In this document: positions 26,329 through 35,656 of the stretch, piece by piece
Layout of the letters: each line of letters begins with the position of its first letter
Numbering within the stretch: the first letter of the stretch is position 1
Assembly (NCBI GenBank): GCA_905480575.1
Contig: CAJQQZ010000043.1
Coordinates: 1 to 44,619, forward strand
Length of the DNA stretch: 44,619 nucleotides
Direction of reading: 5' to 3'
Origin: an uncultured Alphaproteobacteria bacterium
GTDB taxonomy: Bacteria > Pseudomonadota > Alphaproteobacteria > UBA7985 > CAJQQZ01
Made by a program: the position numbers and the translations under genes
Notes under the pieces: generated by a model
The model's database searches: none
Seen by the model: the letters and a program-made list of their open reading frames with translations, nothing else
Told to the model about the DNA's origin: nothing

Positions 26329-26736
26329 ATGCCAAAAGTTACCGGACACTGCCTTTGTGGCCAAGCCGCTTTCGAAGCAGACGGCGATATCAAAGTCGTT
26401 GCGAACTGTCACTGTGACGACTGTCAAAGAGCCACCGGGGCCGCTTATGCGACATTGGTTTTCATGATGAGTGATGATGTTAAACTCTCAGGCGAAGTTG
26501 GTGCTTATGACCATCAATCAGACTCTGGCAATACACTGACAAAGAATTTTTGTCCGACCTGTGGATCACAAGTCTGGGGTACCAACACAGCGCGTCCGGG
26601 AATGCATGCGTTGCGTGCCGGTGCCATCAACGAACAGGAACTGATCCAACCCGGTGTGAATGTCTTTTGTAGCTCTGCTATCCCATCGACACCAAGGGAC
26701 GAAGACCTCAAAGCCTTCGACAAAATGCCTGGCTAA
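26329..26736 (+). CDS. GFA family zinc protein (glutathione-dependent formaldehyde-activating-like)
   Basis: A 135-residue zinc protein of the GFA (Mss4-like) family. Seven cysteines match the pattern: C8 and C10 in GHCLCG, C27, C29 and C32 in CHCDDCQ, and C75 and C78 in FCPTCG. One zinc is structural and one is thought to bind the thiol substrate. The frame is open upstream, but the ATG at 26329 with AAGGA at 26317-26321 gives the usual family start. Most such proteins have no proven link to formaldehyde, so the substrate is unassigned. Confidence 0.88.
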   Translation: MPKVTGHCLCGQAAFEADGDIKVVANCHCDDCQRATGAAYATLVFMMSDDVKLSGEVGAYDHQSDSGNTLTKNFCPTCGSQVWGTNTARPGMHALRAGAINEQELIQPGVNVFCSSAIPSTPRDEDLKAFDKMPG

Positions 26737-26751
26737 GCGAGCGGCTTAGTT

Positions 26752-27717
26752 TCATTTGGCAGGATTTGAGAATACAAATTCTGCCATCTTTGCTGCCATG
26801 CCTTTAGCAAGAGGTAAAGTAGGGTCAGAATAGCTAGCATAGTTTTTGGCTAAATCATTTGTAGGTACATCCTTCAGCACATGATTGGCGTTGGCGAAGA
26901 GGGCTAACTCAGCATCCGGTAATGCATTTTTTAACAAGTGTGCATCCTCGGTAGAAACTTGCAAGTCCTGGCTCCCTTGCACGATCAAAACTGGCACTGA
27001 TATATTTGCGATGAGCTGCAACGGATTATAAGACATTACATCTATGAAAAACCCCTGAAGTTCGGGAGCGAACAGTTGTTGTAGTGCAGGGTGCAACTTC
27101 GAAACATCCACTTTTCCCCCTGCCTCTAAGCTTTCTATTCCTTTTAGGATATCGGCCATCAGAGGTGCGTTCGCTGGGTTGGCTTTGAGCTGATCGGCCA
27201 GTAATTCGCCAAATTTTCTTCCTGTTGTTGCAACAAGGATAATGCCACAAATTGGAAGAGGTCTTTGCGCGGTAACCAGGACGACAAGGCCGCCCTCACT
27301 GTGTCCAAGAAGCCAAACGCAGGGAACGGCAGTTTTATGCTGAATCACGCCAATCCAGGATGCAAGGTCATCGGCGTAATTGCTCATCGTCACATCATTA
27401 CCGTTTTCAACGGCTGCCGCACTGGAAGACAGACCTCTTTTGTCGATGCGAACGGTTCCTATGCCGCGTTCTGATAACTCTGTCGCCAAATACTTGTAAG
27501 ATGAGGCCGTAATGCCCATTGGGCTATTTCCATCATGATCTGTTGGCCCTGAGCCTGGAACAATGAGAACCACCGGCGAAGTCTGTACTTCACCAGGAAG
27601 AAAAACGCCCCCCAAGGATCCAAGAGGACCAGGTGCGTTTAGGTTGATGTCGCTTGCAGTTGCTAAGCTCTGGTTCGCCAACAACAAGAGAACCAATGGA
27701 AAAACTATGCGTCTCAT
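26752..27717 (-). CDS. Secreted alpha/beta hydrolase
   Basis: A serine hydrolase of about 321 residues with a signal peptide (RRIVFPLVLLLLANQSLATA). The triad appears complete: Ser140 in LLGHSEGGL, Asp in VQGSQDLQVS and His in ANANHVLKDV. The oxyanion region is VPGSGPTDHDGN, which resembles the S9-like/DUF1749 esterase group with an HDGN-type loop. The TTG just before the ATG at 27717 is an alternative start. It is the last gene of the minus-strand run glpK, hypothetical, hydrolase, 15 nt after the hypothetical gene. The substrate is unknown. Confidence 0.83.
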   Translation of the reverse strand: MRRIVFPLVLLLLANQSLATASDINLNAPGPLGSLGGVFLPGEVQTSPVVLIVPGSGPTDHDGNSPMGITASSYKYLATELSERGIGTVRIDKRGLSSSAAAVENGNDVTMSNYADDLASWIGVIQHKTAVPCVWLLGHSEGGLVVLVTAQRPLPICGIILVATTGRKFGELLADQLKANPANAPLMADILKGIESLEAGGKVDVSKLHPALQQLFAPELQGFFIDVMSYNPLQLIANISVPVLIVQGSQDLQVSTEDAHLLKNALPDAELALFANANHVLKDVPTNDLAKNYASYSDPTLPLAKGMAAKMAEFVFSNPAK

Positions 27718-27732
27718 CAAGTTAGCGAGTTC

Positions 27733-28203
27733 CTAATTCGTGGTGATGGGAAAAAGGGTCACATTGAGCTGGCTGTAATGCACGACGTATTCTGTCGGAT
27801 TTCCAGTGTGATCTTTGCCCATCAAAATGACCATATCCGGTGCATGGCAATGAACGTTCTCTAAAAAAAGTTCAACGTTAGTATCATAGCCACCTACACG
27901 CACCCCCATCTTTTGCCTGGGTGTAAGTTTGGTCTGAAATTGATTGAGCCTGGCCACTAGAGCCGCAGACACCCGACCTGCTTCCGATTGCAAAGCTTCG
28001 GCTTCAGCCTTCTTCTTAGTCTCTTCATCAACCGTTACAGGGGGTGTTGCTTGTTCGGTCACGGCTTTGCTTTCTGCTTTGGGTTCTTTGCCTGGACGGA
28101 AGCCTGGTCGCGGTCCATTGGGATCATCGGGCTTCTTATCGACGCGCATTTTTCGCGACGCTGCTGGTGTAATTCTGTAATTGAATTTAGGCTTGTCGGC
28201 CAC
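27733..28203 (-). CDS. Hypothetical protein with a DUF6173-like C-terminal domain
   Basis: A 156-residue cytoplasmic protein. Residues 1-70 are charged, Pro/Lys/Glu-rich and probably disordered. The second half is compact: a helix ARLNQFQTKLTPRQKMGVRV, then strands ELFLENVHCHAPDMVILMGK, and a terminal TEYVVHYSQLNVTLFPI. The arrangement 'x-P-D-M-V-I-x-x-G ... H-x-x-Q-L-x-V-x-L' recalls DUF6173 proteins, a family of unknown function; this match is from memory and tentative. It begins 4 nt after the glpK stop, so it is almost certainly translated with glpK. Confidence 0.6.
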   Translation of the reverse strand: MADKPKFNYRITPAASRKMRVDKKPDDPNGPRPGFRPGKEPKAESKAVTEQATPPVTVDEETKKKAEAEALQSEAGRVSAALVARLNQFQTKLTPRQKMGVRVGGYDTNVELFLENVHCHAPDMVILMGKDHTGNPTEYVVHYSQLNVTLFPITTN

Positions 28204-28207
28204 AGAT

Positions 28208-29704
28208 TTATACTTTGCTCAATGTGCGGGTGACGGCGTCGTGCCAGCCCGCCAGTTTTTGTTGCCTCATACCCTCATCAAGATGGGGATCAAAGTGTTT
28301 GTCACAAGACCAATGCCTAGAAAATTCAGCTAAATCAGGATAGAAACCCACATGCCTTCCCGCCAAATAAGCGGCACCTAAGGCTGTCGTTTCTAATGCT
28401 GGTGGTCTCTCAACGCTGGAGTCGAGAATATCGGCAAGGAACTGCATTGTCCAGTCGCTCGCCGCCATACCACCGTCGACCCTGATTTTAATTTTCTGTG
28501 ATGCTAAGCTTGGCCAATCTTCTTTCATGGCCGAAAGCAAGTCTGAGGTTTGATAACAAACGGCTTCTAACGCTGCTTTTGAAAACTCGGCTGGGCCTGA
28601 GTTTCTGGTGAGGCCAAATATGGCACCTCTCGCTTCACTGTCCCAGTAGGGCGCGCCTAATCCTGTGAAGGCAGGTACCAGATAAAGGTGTTGGTTTCGG
28701 TCGGCCTGATCAGCAAGAACCGTGCTCTCCAGGGCGTCAGCAATAATTTTCAGACCATCTCTCAGCCATTGAACCGCCGCACCCGCAATAAAGATTGAGC
28801 CTTCAAGTGCGTAACAAATTTCACCGTTCAGACGGTAGGCTATGGTGGTCAGCAGCTTGTTCTTTGACAACTTGAATTCTGGGCCTGTGTTCAGCAAAGC
28901 AAAACACCCCGTGCCATAGGTTGATTTCAACATGCCCGGTTCAAAGCAGGCTTGACCGACTGCTGCTGATTGTTGGTCACCCGCCATGGCGGTAATCGGC
29001 ACAGAGCTGCCTAATATGTCCGGCTCCGTAATGCCAAAGTCCGCACAGTTGTCTTTGACCTCCGGCAGCATGGACGCGGGGATATTGAATATCGAGAGGA
29101 GCTCCTCGTCCCAGCGATGCTCTCTAATGTTGAACAGAGAAGTTCGAGCCGCATTGGTGGCATCGGTCGCATGAACTTTGCCCCCGGTTAATCGCCACAG
29201 TAGGAAACAATCAATGGTGCCAAAAGCCAAATGCCCCTCGGCGGCTTTTTGTTTGGCTCCTGGAACAGTGTTAATGATCCAGTTTATTTTGGTGGCGGAG
29301 AAATAAGGATCTAGCAGTAACCCAGTTTTCTCGGCGATGATCGCTTCTTTGCCATCTGTTTTGAGAGCATGGCACCAGTCAGCCGTCCTACGATCTTGCC
29401 AAACGATGGCGTTATAGAGTGGTTCACCCGTGCGGCGATCCCAAACAACGGTCGTTTCCCGCTGATTCGTGATGCCGATGGCAACAATATCAGTGGCCGC
29501 TACCTCAGCATTCGATAGAGCGCCCGAGATGGCTTGCAATGTCGTTGACCAAATTTCCTCAGGGTCATGTTCGACCCAACCATCATTCGGGAAGTGCTGA
29601 GTAAATTCGTGCTGAGCCAGGCCCACGATCTCGTAAGACTTGTTGAAAACCAAAGCGCGTGAAGAGGTTGTGCCTTGATCTATGGCCAGGATGAACTGTG
29701 ACAT
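28208..29704 (-). CDS. glpK: Glycerol kinase
   Basis: Phosphorylates glycerol to sn-glycerol 3-phosphate using ATP. The 498 residues match the family length. FGGY-kinase motifs are clear: N-terminal phosphate loop [15 protein letters not shown], the glycerol-binding [10 protein letters not shown] and [14 protein letters not shown], central [16 protein letters not shown], and C-terminal [19 protein letters not shown]. No glpF, glpD or glpR is visible nearby. It leads a minus-strand cluster with a DUF6173-like gene and a secreted hydrolase, which could release glycerol from esters, but that link is speculative. Confidence 0.97.
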   Translation of the reverse strand: MSQFILAIDQGTTSSRALVFNKSYEIVGLAQHEFTQHFPNDGWVEHDPEEIWSTTLQAISGALSNAEVAATDIVAIGITNQRETTVVWDRRTGEPLYNAIVWQDRRTADWCHALKTDGKEAIIAEKTGLLLDPYFSATKINWIINTVPGAKQKAAEGHLAFGTIDCFLLWRLTGGKVHATDATNAARTSLFNIREHRWDEELLSIFNIPASMLPEVKDNCADFGITEPDILGSSVPITAMAGDQQSAAVGQACFEPGMLKSTYGTGCFALLNTGPEFKLSKNKLLTTIAYRLNGEICYALEGSIFIAGAAVQWLRDGLKIIADALESTVLADQADRNQHLYLVPAFTGLGAPYWDSEARGAIFGLTRNSGPAEFSKAALEAVCYQTSDLLSAMKEDWPSLASQKIKIRVDGGMAASDWTMQFLADILDSSVERPPALETTALGAAYLAGRHVGFYPDLAEFSRHWSCDKHFDPHLDEGMRQQKLAGWHDAVTRTLSKV

Positions 29705-29879
29705 GGCAGGAATTCTGGTCCCTATGGTGGTCGATTTTTGGACTATAGCAGAACAGGCCTTTTAGGCGATATGGGCTTTGCTTTCTGCCTTTTTTGCATT
29801 AATTGCATGGCTCAATCATATCTCTTGCACGACCCGCCGCTAGGGTTGTTACGCGTTCAGTTTGTTTAGTGGGGTTATT

Positions 29880-30743
29880 ATGTCGACGATTGTGTATCTC
29901 AATGGTGAATTCATGCCTTTAGAGGAGGCTAAAATCTCCCCAATTGACCGTGGGTTTTTGTTTGCTGACGGCATTTATGAAGTGAGCGCAGTACTAGATG
30001 GCAAGATGATAGAGAATCAACCACATATGGCGCGTCTCGACAGATCTCTTGGCGAAATTGGTATGGACGTTCCTTGGTCTATGGACGAGATTGCTGACAT
30101 CATGCAGCAAGTTGCCGACAAGAACGGAATCGTTGAAGGCATGGTTTATCTGCAGATCACGCGCGGCGCGGACTGGGATAAAGTGCGTGATTTTGGGTTT
30201 CCCAAAGACCCAAAGCCAACGATGTTTATGTTCGGCCAACACAAGAACCTCTCGGCTGACCCTGCTGCAGAAAAAGGCATTCGTGTTATCACCATCCCTG
30301 AAATTCGCTGGGAAAGAAGAGACATCAAGTCAGTGGCACTACTCGCTCAAACTTTAGGCAAGCAAGCCGCCAAAGACGCCGGCGTCGATGATGCCTGGAT
30401 GGTGGAAGACGGATTGGTGACTGAAGGCACCTCAAACTCTGCTTTCATTATCACAGAGAACGACGAACTGATTGCACGTCCTTTGACTAACGAAATTCTG
30501 CCAGGAATTACACGCATTGCCGTCTTGAAGTTGGCTGAAGAAATGCAGTTGAAAGTCGTCGAGGGCAAGTTTGATCCAGAGCAGGCCTACAAGGCTAAAG
30601 AAGCTTTCTCGACCTCTGCCTCTGCACTTGTTGCGCCAGTGGTTGAGATCGACGGTCACAGAATCGGTGATGGCAAGCCTGGTGTGTACACGAAGCGTTT
30701 GCGGGAGCTTTATTTAGAAGAGGCACGCAAATCGATCGCTTAA
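29880..30743 (+). CDS. dat: D-amino acid aminotransferase (class IV PLP enzyme)
   Basis: Class IV transaminase of 287 residues. The start MSTIVYLNGEFMPLEEAKIS and the pattern RGFLFADGIYEV are typical of D-alanine transaminases. The PLP lysine is Lys150 in RWERRDIKSVALLAQ, the same context as in D-amino acid transaminase of Bacillus. TEGTSNSAFI supplies the cofactor phosphate contact. It converts D-Ala and 2-oxoglutarate to pyruvate and D-Glu; a branched-chain or other role is possible. The ATG at 29880 follows GTGGGG. It is followed after 51 nt by psuK and psuG on the same strand. Confidence 0.85.
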   Translation: MSTIVYLNGEFMPLEEAKISPIDRGFLFADGIYEVSAVLDGKMIENQPHMARLDRSLGEIGMDVPWSMDEIADIMQQVADKNGIVEGMVYLQITRGADWDKVRDFGFPKDPKPTMFMFGQHKNLSADPAAEKGIRVITIPEIRWERRDIKSVALLAQTLGKQAAKDAGVDDAWMVEDGLVTEGTSNSAFIITENDELIARPLTNEILPGITRIAVLKLAEEMQLKVVEGKFDPEQAYKAKEAFSTSASALVAPVVEIDGHRIGDGKPGVYTKRLRELYLEEARKSIA

Positions 30744-30794
30744 CGGTCGGCAAATGATAGGCTCGCTAATCTTCGAAAATGGAGAGGGAGCCCT

Positions 30795-31664
30795 GTGACC
30801 AAAGTAAAAGAAGACGTTGAAGTTTGGTGTCTCGGTGGCGCTCATCTTGACCATATCGCGAAGCCAAAAACAGCTTTGACAGCGGAATCATCTTCGCCAG
30901 GGATAATCCAAACCGGGTTTGGTGGAGTGGCTTACAACATCGCCGCTTCTCTAAATCGATTAGGGGCTAAGACAACGCTGGTTGGAGCAGTGGGGGAAGA
31001 TCTCGGTGGGCAAGCTCTGGCTGCGAAGCTTCTCGATCAAGGCATAGAAAATCGCCTCATAAAGCAGGCTTTTCCAACCGGGTCTTATCTGGCCATTGAT
31101 GACGAACAGGGGCGGCTGGTCCACGCTGTTTCTGATTTGAGAGCGCTGGAAGAACTAGATCCCGCTGTTCTTGCTCAGGCCCTCACAGAAAAACCATCCA
31201 CTGCCGCTTTGTTGCTGGACGCCAACCTTTTAGAAGACCAGATAACAGCGATCCTTGAAGCCCAAGAAGATTGCTTCGTTGCGGTGGAGGTTGTGTCGAT
31301 AACCAAGTCACTTAGACTGAGGTCTGTCCTTGATCGGGTCGATGCTCTGTTTTGTAACCTAGTTGAAGCAAACACTTTGTTAAGGAGAAATTTGAACTCA
31401 CCCTCAGATGCGGCGCGACAACTAATGAAACTGGGCCCAAACATTGTCTCGGTTACAAACGGCGGAGAGGCAGCGGCATTGTTTTCAGACGGTTGTTGTT
31501 TTGAAAAGATGCCAAAGAAAGTAGAAGCCAGTACAACCAATGGAGCAGGGGATTGTTACGCCGCGACATTGTTGTTCGGCTTGTTGTCAACAATCGATCC
31601 TGAAGCGGCCATGCAACAAGCGCTTGAAGCAGCGGCCAACCACTTGGAAGGCACTCACCCTTGA
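30795..31664 (+). CDS. psuK: Pseudouridine kinase (PfkB family)
   Basis: Sugar kinase of 289 residues of the PfkB family. The N-terminal GGxxxD-type strand is VWCLGGAHLDHIAKP, the substrate-binding GGVAYNIAASLNRLGA follows, and the catalytic base is Asp253 in NGAGDCYAATLLFG. The sequence and its overlap with psuG identify it as the kinase that makes pseudouridine 5'-phosphate. It starts at a GTG with GAGGGAG upstream. The stop overlaps the psuG TTG start by 4 nt. Confidence 0.88.
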   Translation: MTKVKEDVEVWCLGGAHLDHIAKPKTALTAESSSPGIIQTGFGGVAYNIAASLNRLGAKTTLVGAVGEDLGGQALAAKLLDQGIENRLIKQAFPTGSYLAIDDEQGRLVHAVSDLRALEELDPAVLAQALTEKPSTAALLLDANLLEDQITAILEAQEDCFVAVEVVSITKSLRLRSVLDRVDALFCNLVEANTLLRRNLNSPSDAARQLMKLGPNIVSVTNGGEAAALFSDGCCFEKMPKKVEASTTNGAGDCYAATLLFGLLSTIDPEAAMQQALEAAANHLEGTHP

Positions 31665-32563
31665 TTGAACTCAAATTCAGCGAAGAGGTCAGACTGGCCA
31701 AAGACAAAGGCCTGCCCCTTGTAGCCCTGGAAAGCACGATCATCACCCATGGCCTGCCAAGCCCAAGGAACCTAACTGTCGCTCGTCAAGCAGAAGCCGA
31801 AGTTCGTCAGGCTGGTGCTATTCCGGCGACAATTGCCGTGATAGACGGGCACTTGCATATAGGCCTCAGCGACGAACAATTGGAGCAGCTGTCTGTTGCA
31901 AAAGATGTTTGGAAACTCAGCAGAGCAGATCTAGCGGTCGCCATTTCGCAGAAGGTAACGGGAGCAACCACCGTTGCAGCAACGATGATTGCGGCACATC
32001 TCGCGGGCATTTCAGTGTTTGCGACAGGTGGGATCGGTGGCGTTCACCGAGGTGCAGAAAGTGACTTCGATGTTTCTGCCGATCTAGAGGAGCTGGCGAA
32101 AACGCCGGTGACTGTGGTCTCGGCGGGGGCGAAAGCCATCCTCGATCTGCCAAAAACCCTAGAAGTCCTGGAGACCAAAGGCGTTCCTGTCATTGGATAT
32201 CAAACCAACGAGTTACCAGCATTTTGGTCTCACGAGAGTGGATTGGACGTTCCGTTGCGTATGGATAGCGCCGCCGAGATTGCAGCGGCGTTTCAAACGA
32301 GACAGGCCTTAGGGCTTGCCGGCGGCCAGTTGGTTGCGAATCCTGTACCAGAAGCTGATGAAATTCAGGCCTCCGTCATCAATCCCGCTATTGAACAGGC
32401 CATCGAGACTGCGATCAAAAAGGGGATCAAAGGCAAAGCGATCACGCCTTTTCTGTTGGCCCAGGTGTTGGAGGCGACAGAAGGCAAGAGTTTAGAAACG
32501 AATGTGGCCCTTTTGCTCAACAATTGCCGTCTGGCGGCAGAGATCGCGAAAGACCTGTCTTAA
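31661..32563 (+). CDS. psuG: Pseudouridine-5'-phosphate glycosidase
   Basis: Splits pseudouridine 5'-phosphate into uracil and ribose 5-phosphate, completing pseudouridine salvage. The 300 residues include the diagnostic VALESTIITHGLPSPRNL, ATIAVIDGHLHIGL, FATGGIGGVHRG, TVVSAGAKAILDL and the NELPAFW segment. Catalytic Glu, the metal-binding Asp and the active-site Lys of the family fall in these blocks. Translation starts at TTG 31661 inside the psuK stop codon. Its TAA overlaps the stop of the convergent TIGR03032 gene. Confidence 0.95.
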   Translation: MIELKFSEEVRLAKDKGLPLVALESTIITHGLPSPRNLTVARQAEAEVRQAGAIPATIAVIDGHLHIGLSDEQLEQLSVAKDVWKLSRADLAVAISQKVTGATTVAATMIAAHLAGISVFATGGIGGVHRGAESDFDVSADLEELAKTPVTVVSAGAKAILDLPKTLEVLETKGVPVIGYQTNELPAFWSHESGLDVPLRMDSAAEIAAAFQTRQALGLAGGQLVANPVPEADEIQASVINPAIEQAIETAIKKGIKGKAITPFLLAQVLEATEGKSLETNVALLLNNCRLAAEIAKDLS

Positions 32564-33675
32564 TGAACGGCCCACGCCGGGGTTTCTATCGCGATCGTGT
32601 CTTTCAGTTCCTTGGACTGAAGGCCTAAGGTCATCGGTTTTTTAACGCCTGGCAAAACACAAATATCGAACAGCTCCTGAATGGCACCATCAAAGCGCAG
32701 CCATTCCTTTACGGCACCGGTTTGCAAATCAATGACCTGGACGCCGCACCAAGCATCGGCATCTTTTTCTTGCATTTTGTTGTCTAGGTCCAGGCCTTCG
32801 AAACGGCCATACCGTGGTTTGGAAAGGGTGATAATGGCGTGATTATCACAAAAGGCCAGCCCGCGAGCAAACCCAGGTATGAAGCAGAAGGGAACGAAGG
32901 ACTTTTTCTTCTGGTCTATCCACCCCAGTTCACCAGTGCCTGAATTCAATATCCAAAGCTTGCCATTAAACAGTCTCGGAGAATGAGGCATGGATAGCCC
33001 TTCGGCGACAATCTCATCATTTGTGACATCAATAATGATCCCGCCATCGTGTCGTCTGTCTCTCCATCCATCCACAACGTCGCTTCGGCAAATGGCCGAG
33101 ACGTATTTGGGTTTACCGTCTTGCATGGCGAGGCCGTTCAGGTGACACCGATCTTCAGGCACGAGAGCCGAGATAAACTTGGGCTTCCAAATGGGCTTGA
33201 ATGAAAAAGAGAGGCTGAGTTCACAAAGGCAGGAATATTTGGTGTTGATGAAAACGACTTTGCCATCGTTTTGGACAGCAAGCTCATGGATATCGACAGC
33301 CCCTGTTGTTTGAATGTTGCGAGGAACGTAGACTTTGTCGAAGGTCTCATTGGCAATCTGATTTGGCATCAACATGTTCTCGTACCGCAACAGATGCGCG
33401 AGCGTGCCGAGGTAAATGCGTTGAGCGTCGCCCCATATCCCCATTGCGCGCTCGACAAAAGTCTCGTGGACAGCCAGTTTCTGTGGCGTGTCATGCCCCA
33501 GAAGGTAGAACCGACCTGTTTGGTAGGATGTGAAACCGAGCGAAGAAGCGTTCTTCGCCAAAAACCCAGCCAAACCGTTCGAGAAGGAAATTTGTGAGGG
33601 ATCTAAAGCCTGTTGACCTTGGTCTACGGACTGTTGAACAGCCTTGTTGTCAGGATTGTTCTCCCGTTCAGACAT
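32560..33675 (-). CDS. TIGR03032 family protein (probable beta-propeller)
   Basis: A 371-residue protein with the conserved blocks of TIGR03032: SLGFTSYQTGRFYLLG, VNTKYSCL-like VFINTKYSCLCELS, PEDRCHLNGLAMQDG, CRSDVVDGWRDRRHDGG and GLSMPHSPRLFNGKLWILN. The pattern suggests a beta-propeller-like repeat fold. The family is conserved but uncharacterised; no signal peptide is visible. The first ~30 residues are polar and Gln-rich. It lies 35 nt downstream of the autotransporter gene on the same strand, so both are likely to share a transcript, which hints at a role with the surface protein. Confidence 0.85.
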   Translation of the reverse strand: MSERENNPDNKAVQQSVDQGQQALDPSQISFSNGLAGFLAKNASSLGFTSYQTGRFYLLGHDTPQKLAVHETFVERAMGIWGDAQRIYLGTLAHLLRYENMLMPNQIANETFDKVYVPRNIQTTGAVDIHELAVQNDGKVVFINTKYSCLCELSLSFSFKPIWKPKFISALVPEDRCHLNGLAMQDGKPKYVSAICRSDVVDGWRDRRHDGGIIIDVTNDEIVAEGLSMPHSPRLFNGKLWILNSGTGELGWIDQKKKSFVPFCFIPGFARGLAFCDNHAIITLSKPRYGRFEGLDLDNKMQEKDADAWCGVQVIDLQTGAVKEWLRFDGAIQELFDICVLPGVKKPMTLGLQSKELKDTIAIETPAWAVH

Positions 33676-33710
33676 TATCTCACCCCTTGGCGCTTAGACG
33701 AAAATTCAAT

Positions 33711-35656
33711 CTAGAAGCTATAACGCAGCCAAGTCGAGATGTCATGGCTATGAGAGTTGTTGCCGAGCGTGGACTGATGCAACACGCCGAACTGAGCATT
33801 GTCCTTGAAGTCAACTGTGAAGGAATGGCCAAGGGTGAACCATTCGTCGTCGGCGTTGATGCCTTGGACCTTGAAAGCGCCTGCGCCGGCTGTAAGACGG
33901 GCGGTTGTTTCGGCGTCATCACCAAAGTTGCGACCGTATTCCACATAGCCTTCGCCGCGAGCAATATCAGACCAGTTTCGGCCAAGGGTAAAGCGAGCGG
34001 TGGCTTCATGCCGCGTTGTTGTAGAGCTGCCAACGATCAGGTTTGCCGCTGATCCAGTCTCACGGTAGCCTTCACGATAAAGACGTTGAAGGTTATAGGA
34101 CAGTCGAGGGGAGAAGTCCCATTCACCCAAACGGTAATTCTGCCTTGGTTCAATGGAAGCCTGGCCAAAGAACTGATGACTGCCGTAGTCGGCTTTGGCG
34201 GTTTCGCCCAGAATTGGGATGTGACGGCGGTGGTCACTCCATTGGAAAGCATAGCCGAGCTTGCCAGATAATTTGTAACCCTGGTGGTTCGCAGCACCAT
34301 AAGCCAAAGCACCAAACGATTGCTGCTCGATCTGCTTCGGGCTGTTGGTTGTCAGCGTTTCTTCACCCCAACCATAGCCGTAAGAGGCGGCTAGACCCAC
34401 TCGCAGTGGCCCGTCTGTGGTGTCGCCATCGTCGAAGTTACGGTCCAAGCCCATGACATGGACGGTAGAATTACTATCGAAGTCGTTGATGCGGCTGTTG
34501 GCTGTGGAGAAAGCATCCTGGAAGCCAAAGGAGAAGGCACTGTTTGACCAGAGTTGCCAATCGGCGTTCGGATGATTCCACAGTTGCTTAGGCTTTTCCA
34601 GCAGCGATAGTGAAGCAGGGTTGGCACCACCGTTGCTATCAAGCCAGTCTTGAAGGCTGCTCATAAACAAGCGCGCAAAAGTGAAACTTAGCTGTTGGCC
34701 ACCAAAAGAGTCACCTGGTGACAAACTGTCGATCGCTAACAGGAACTCTGCTGTGTTTGTTATCGTGCCGAGACGACTCAATATCGTTGCTGCATCTGGG
34801 TTGCTGCCAACTAGACTAACGACTTGGTTGCAAAGCGCGATTTGGTTGATGTCACTGGTAAAACCACAATTAAAGAAGGCCTGGTTTGCGGTCAGGACCC
34901 ACTTGTCTCCGTCGACCACTTTTTGTGTGAAATCAAAGAGAAAAGAGTTATCGGTGACGCCACTGCCAGCGTTGTTTGAGACCGTCGTTCCTGTCCCAAC
35001 GACGAAGGTTGCGTTGTGCAGCAATCCAGTCGCAGAGGTCACATCAACAATAGTTTGAGAGCCGCTGTCTAATGTTATCGTACCAGAGGTGACCACGCCA
35101 TTTGTTGCAGGCTGGAGGCCGAAGCTTGTTGTGGATCCAGACTTCATCGCGACATTGCCGGTGACAACAAGAGTGCCGTCATCTGCGAGACTGAGCCCGC
35201 CACCGTGGTTGAGATCTCCGGTGATTGTTGCTGTCGACCCCGAACCAACAGAAATTTTAGCACCTGCGCTGACAGTTGCACCGTTGGTGGCGGTCAGGTT
35301 CATGCCGTTGGCAAAAGTGGTATCACCGGAGTTAAAATTAGCGGTGTCGAAACTGGCAGTACCTCTGACGGTAGCAGTGCCGCCGGTAACGCTGAATTTT
35401 TCGAAGTTCACAACTTTGGAAATATCAACGGCCGACGTAAACGACATCAGTGAGAATGCATCACCGGTTCCAGCACCGCCATCTAGATTGCTGACCGCGC
35501 TGATGTCGCCGACACCGTAGAGGTTAAAACTATCGTTCCCGTTGTTCAGGGTGACTTTGCCGTTAAGCGTGCCTCGAAGATTGACGGTGTCTGCGGCTAG
35601 ATTTGGTCCAATACTTGATGTTTGAATGGCGAAAACAGGGCCGGATACAGTGGCAC
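33711..35656 (-). CDS. Autotransporter, C-terminal part with beta-barrel (downstream of a frameshift)
   Basis: Continuation of the autotransporter in a second frame. After the frameshift at about 35655-35657 the frame reads GATVSGPVFAIQTSS and runs to a stop at 33711. Residues up to about 230 finish the passenger (repeats like TASFDTANFNSGDTTF). The last ~300 residues form the autotransporter barrel: GLDRNFDDGD, GLAASYGYGWGEETL, and a C-terminal strand ending TWLRYSF, whose final Phe is the BAM signal. The first ATG in this frame is at 35447, but that start would have no signal peptide. The barrel would place the passenger on the cell surface. Confidence 0.85.

Noticed and set aside
33594-35520. 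Several plus-strand frames of 108-152 codons
   Set aside because: Antisense to the autotransporter; low-complexity passenger DNA keeps many frames open by chance.
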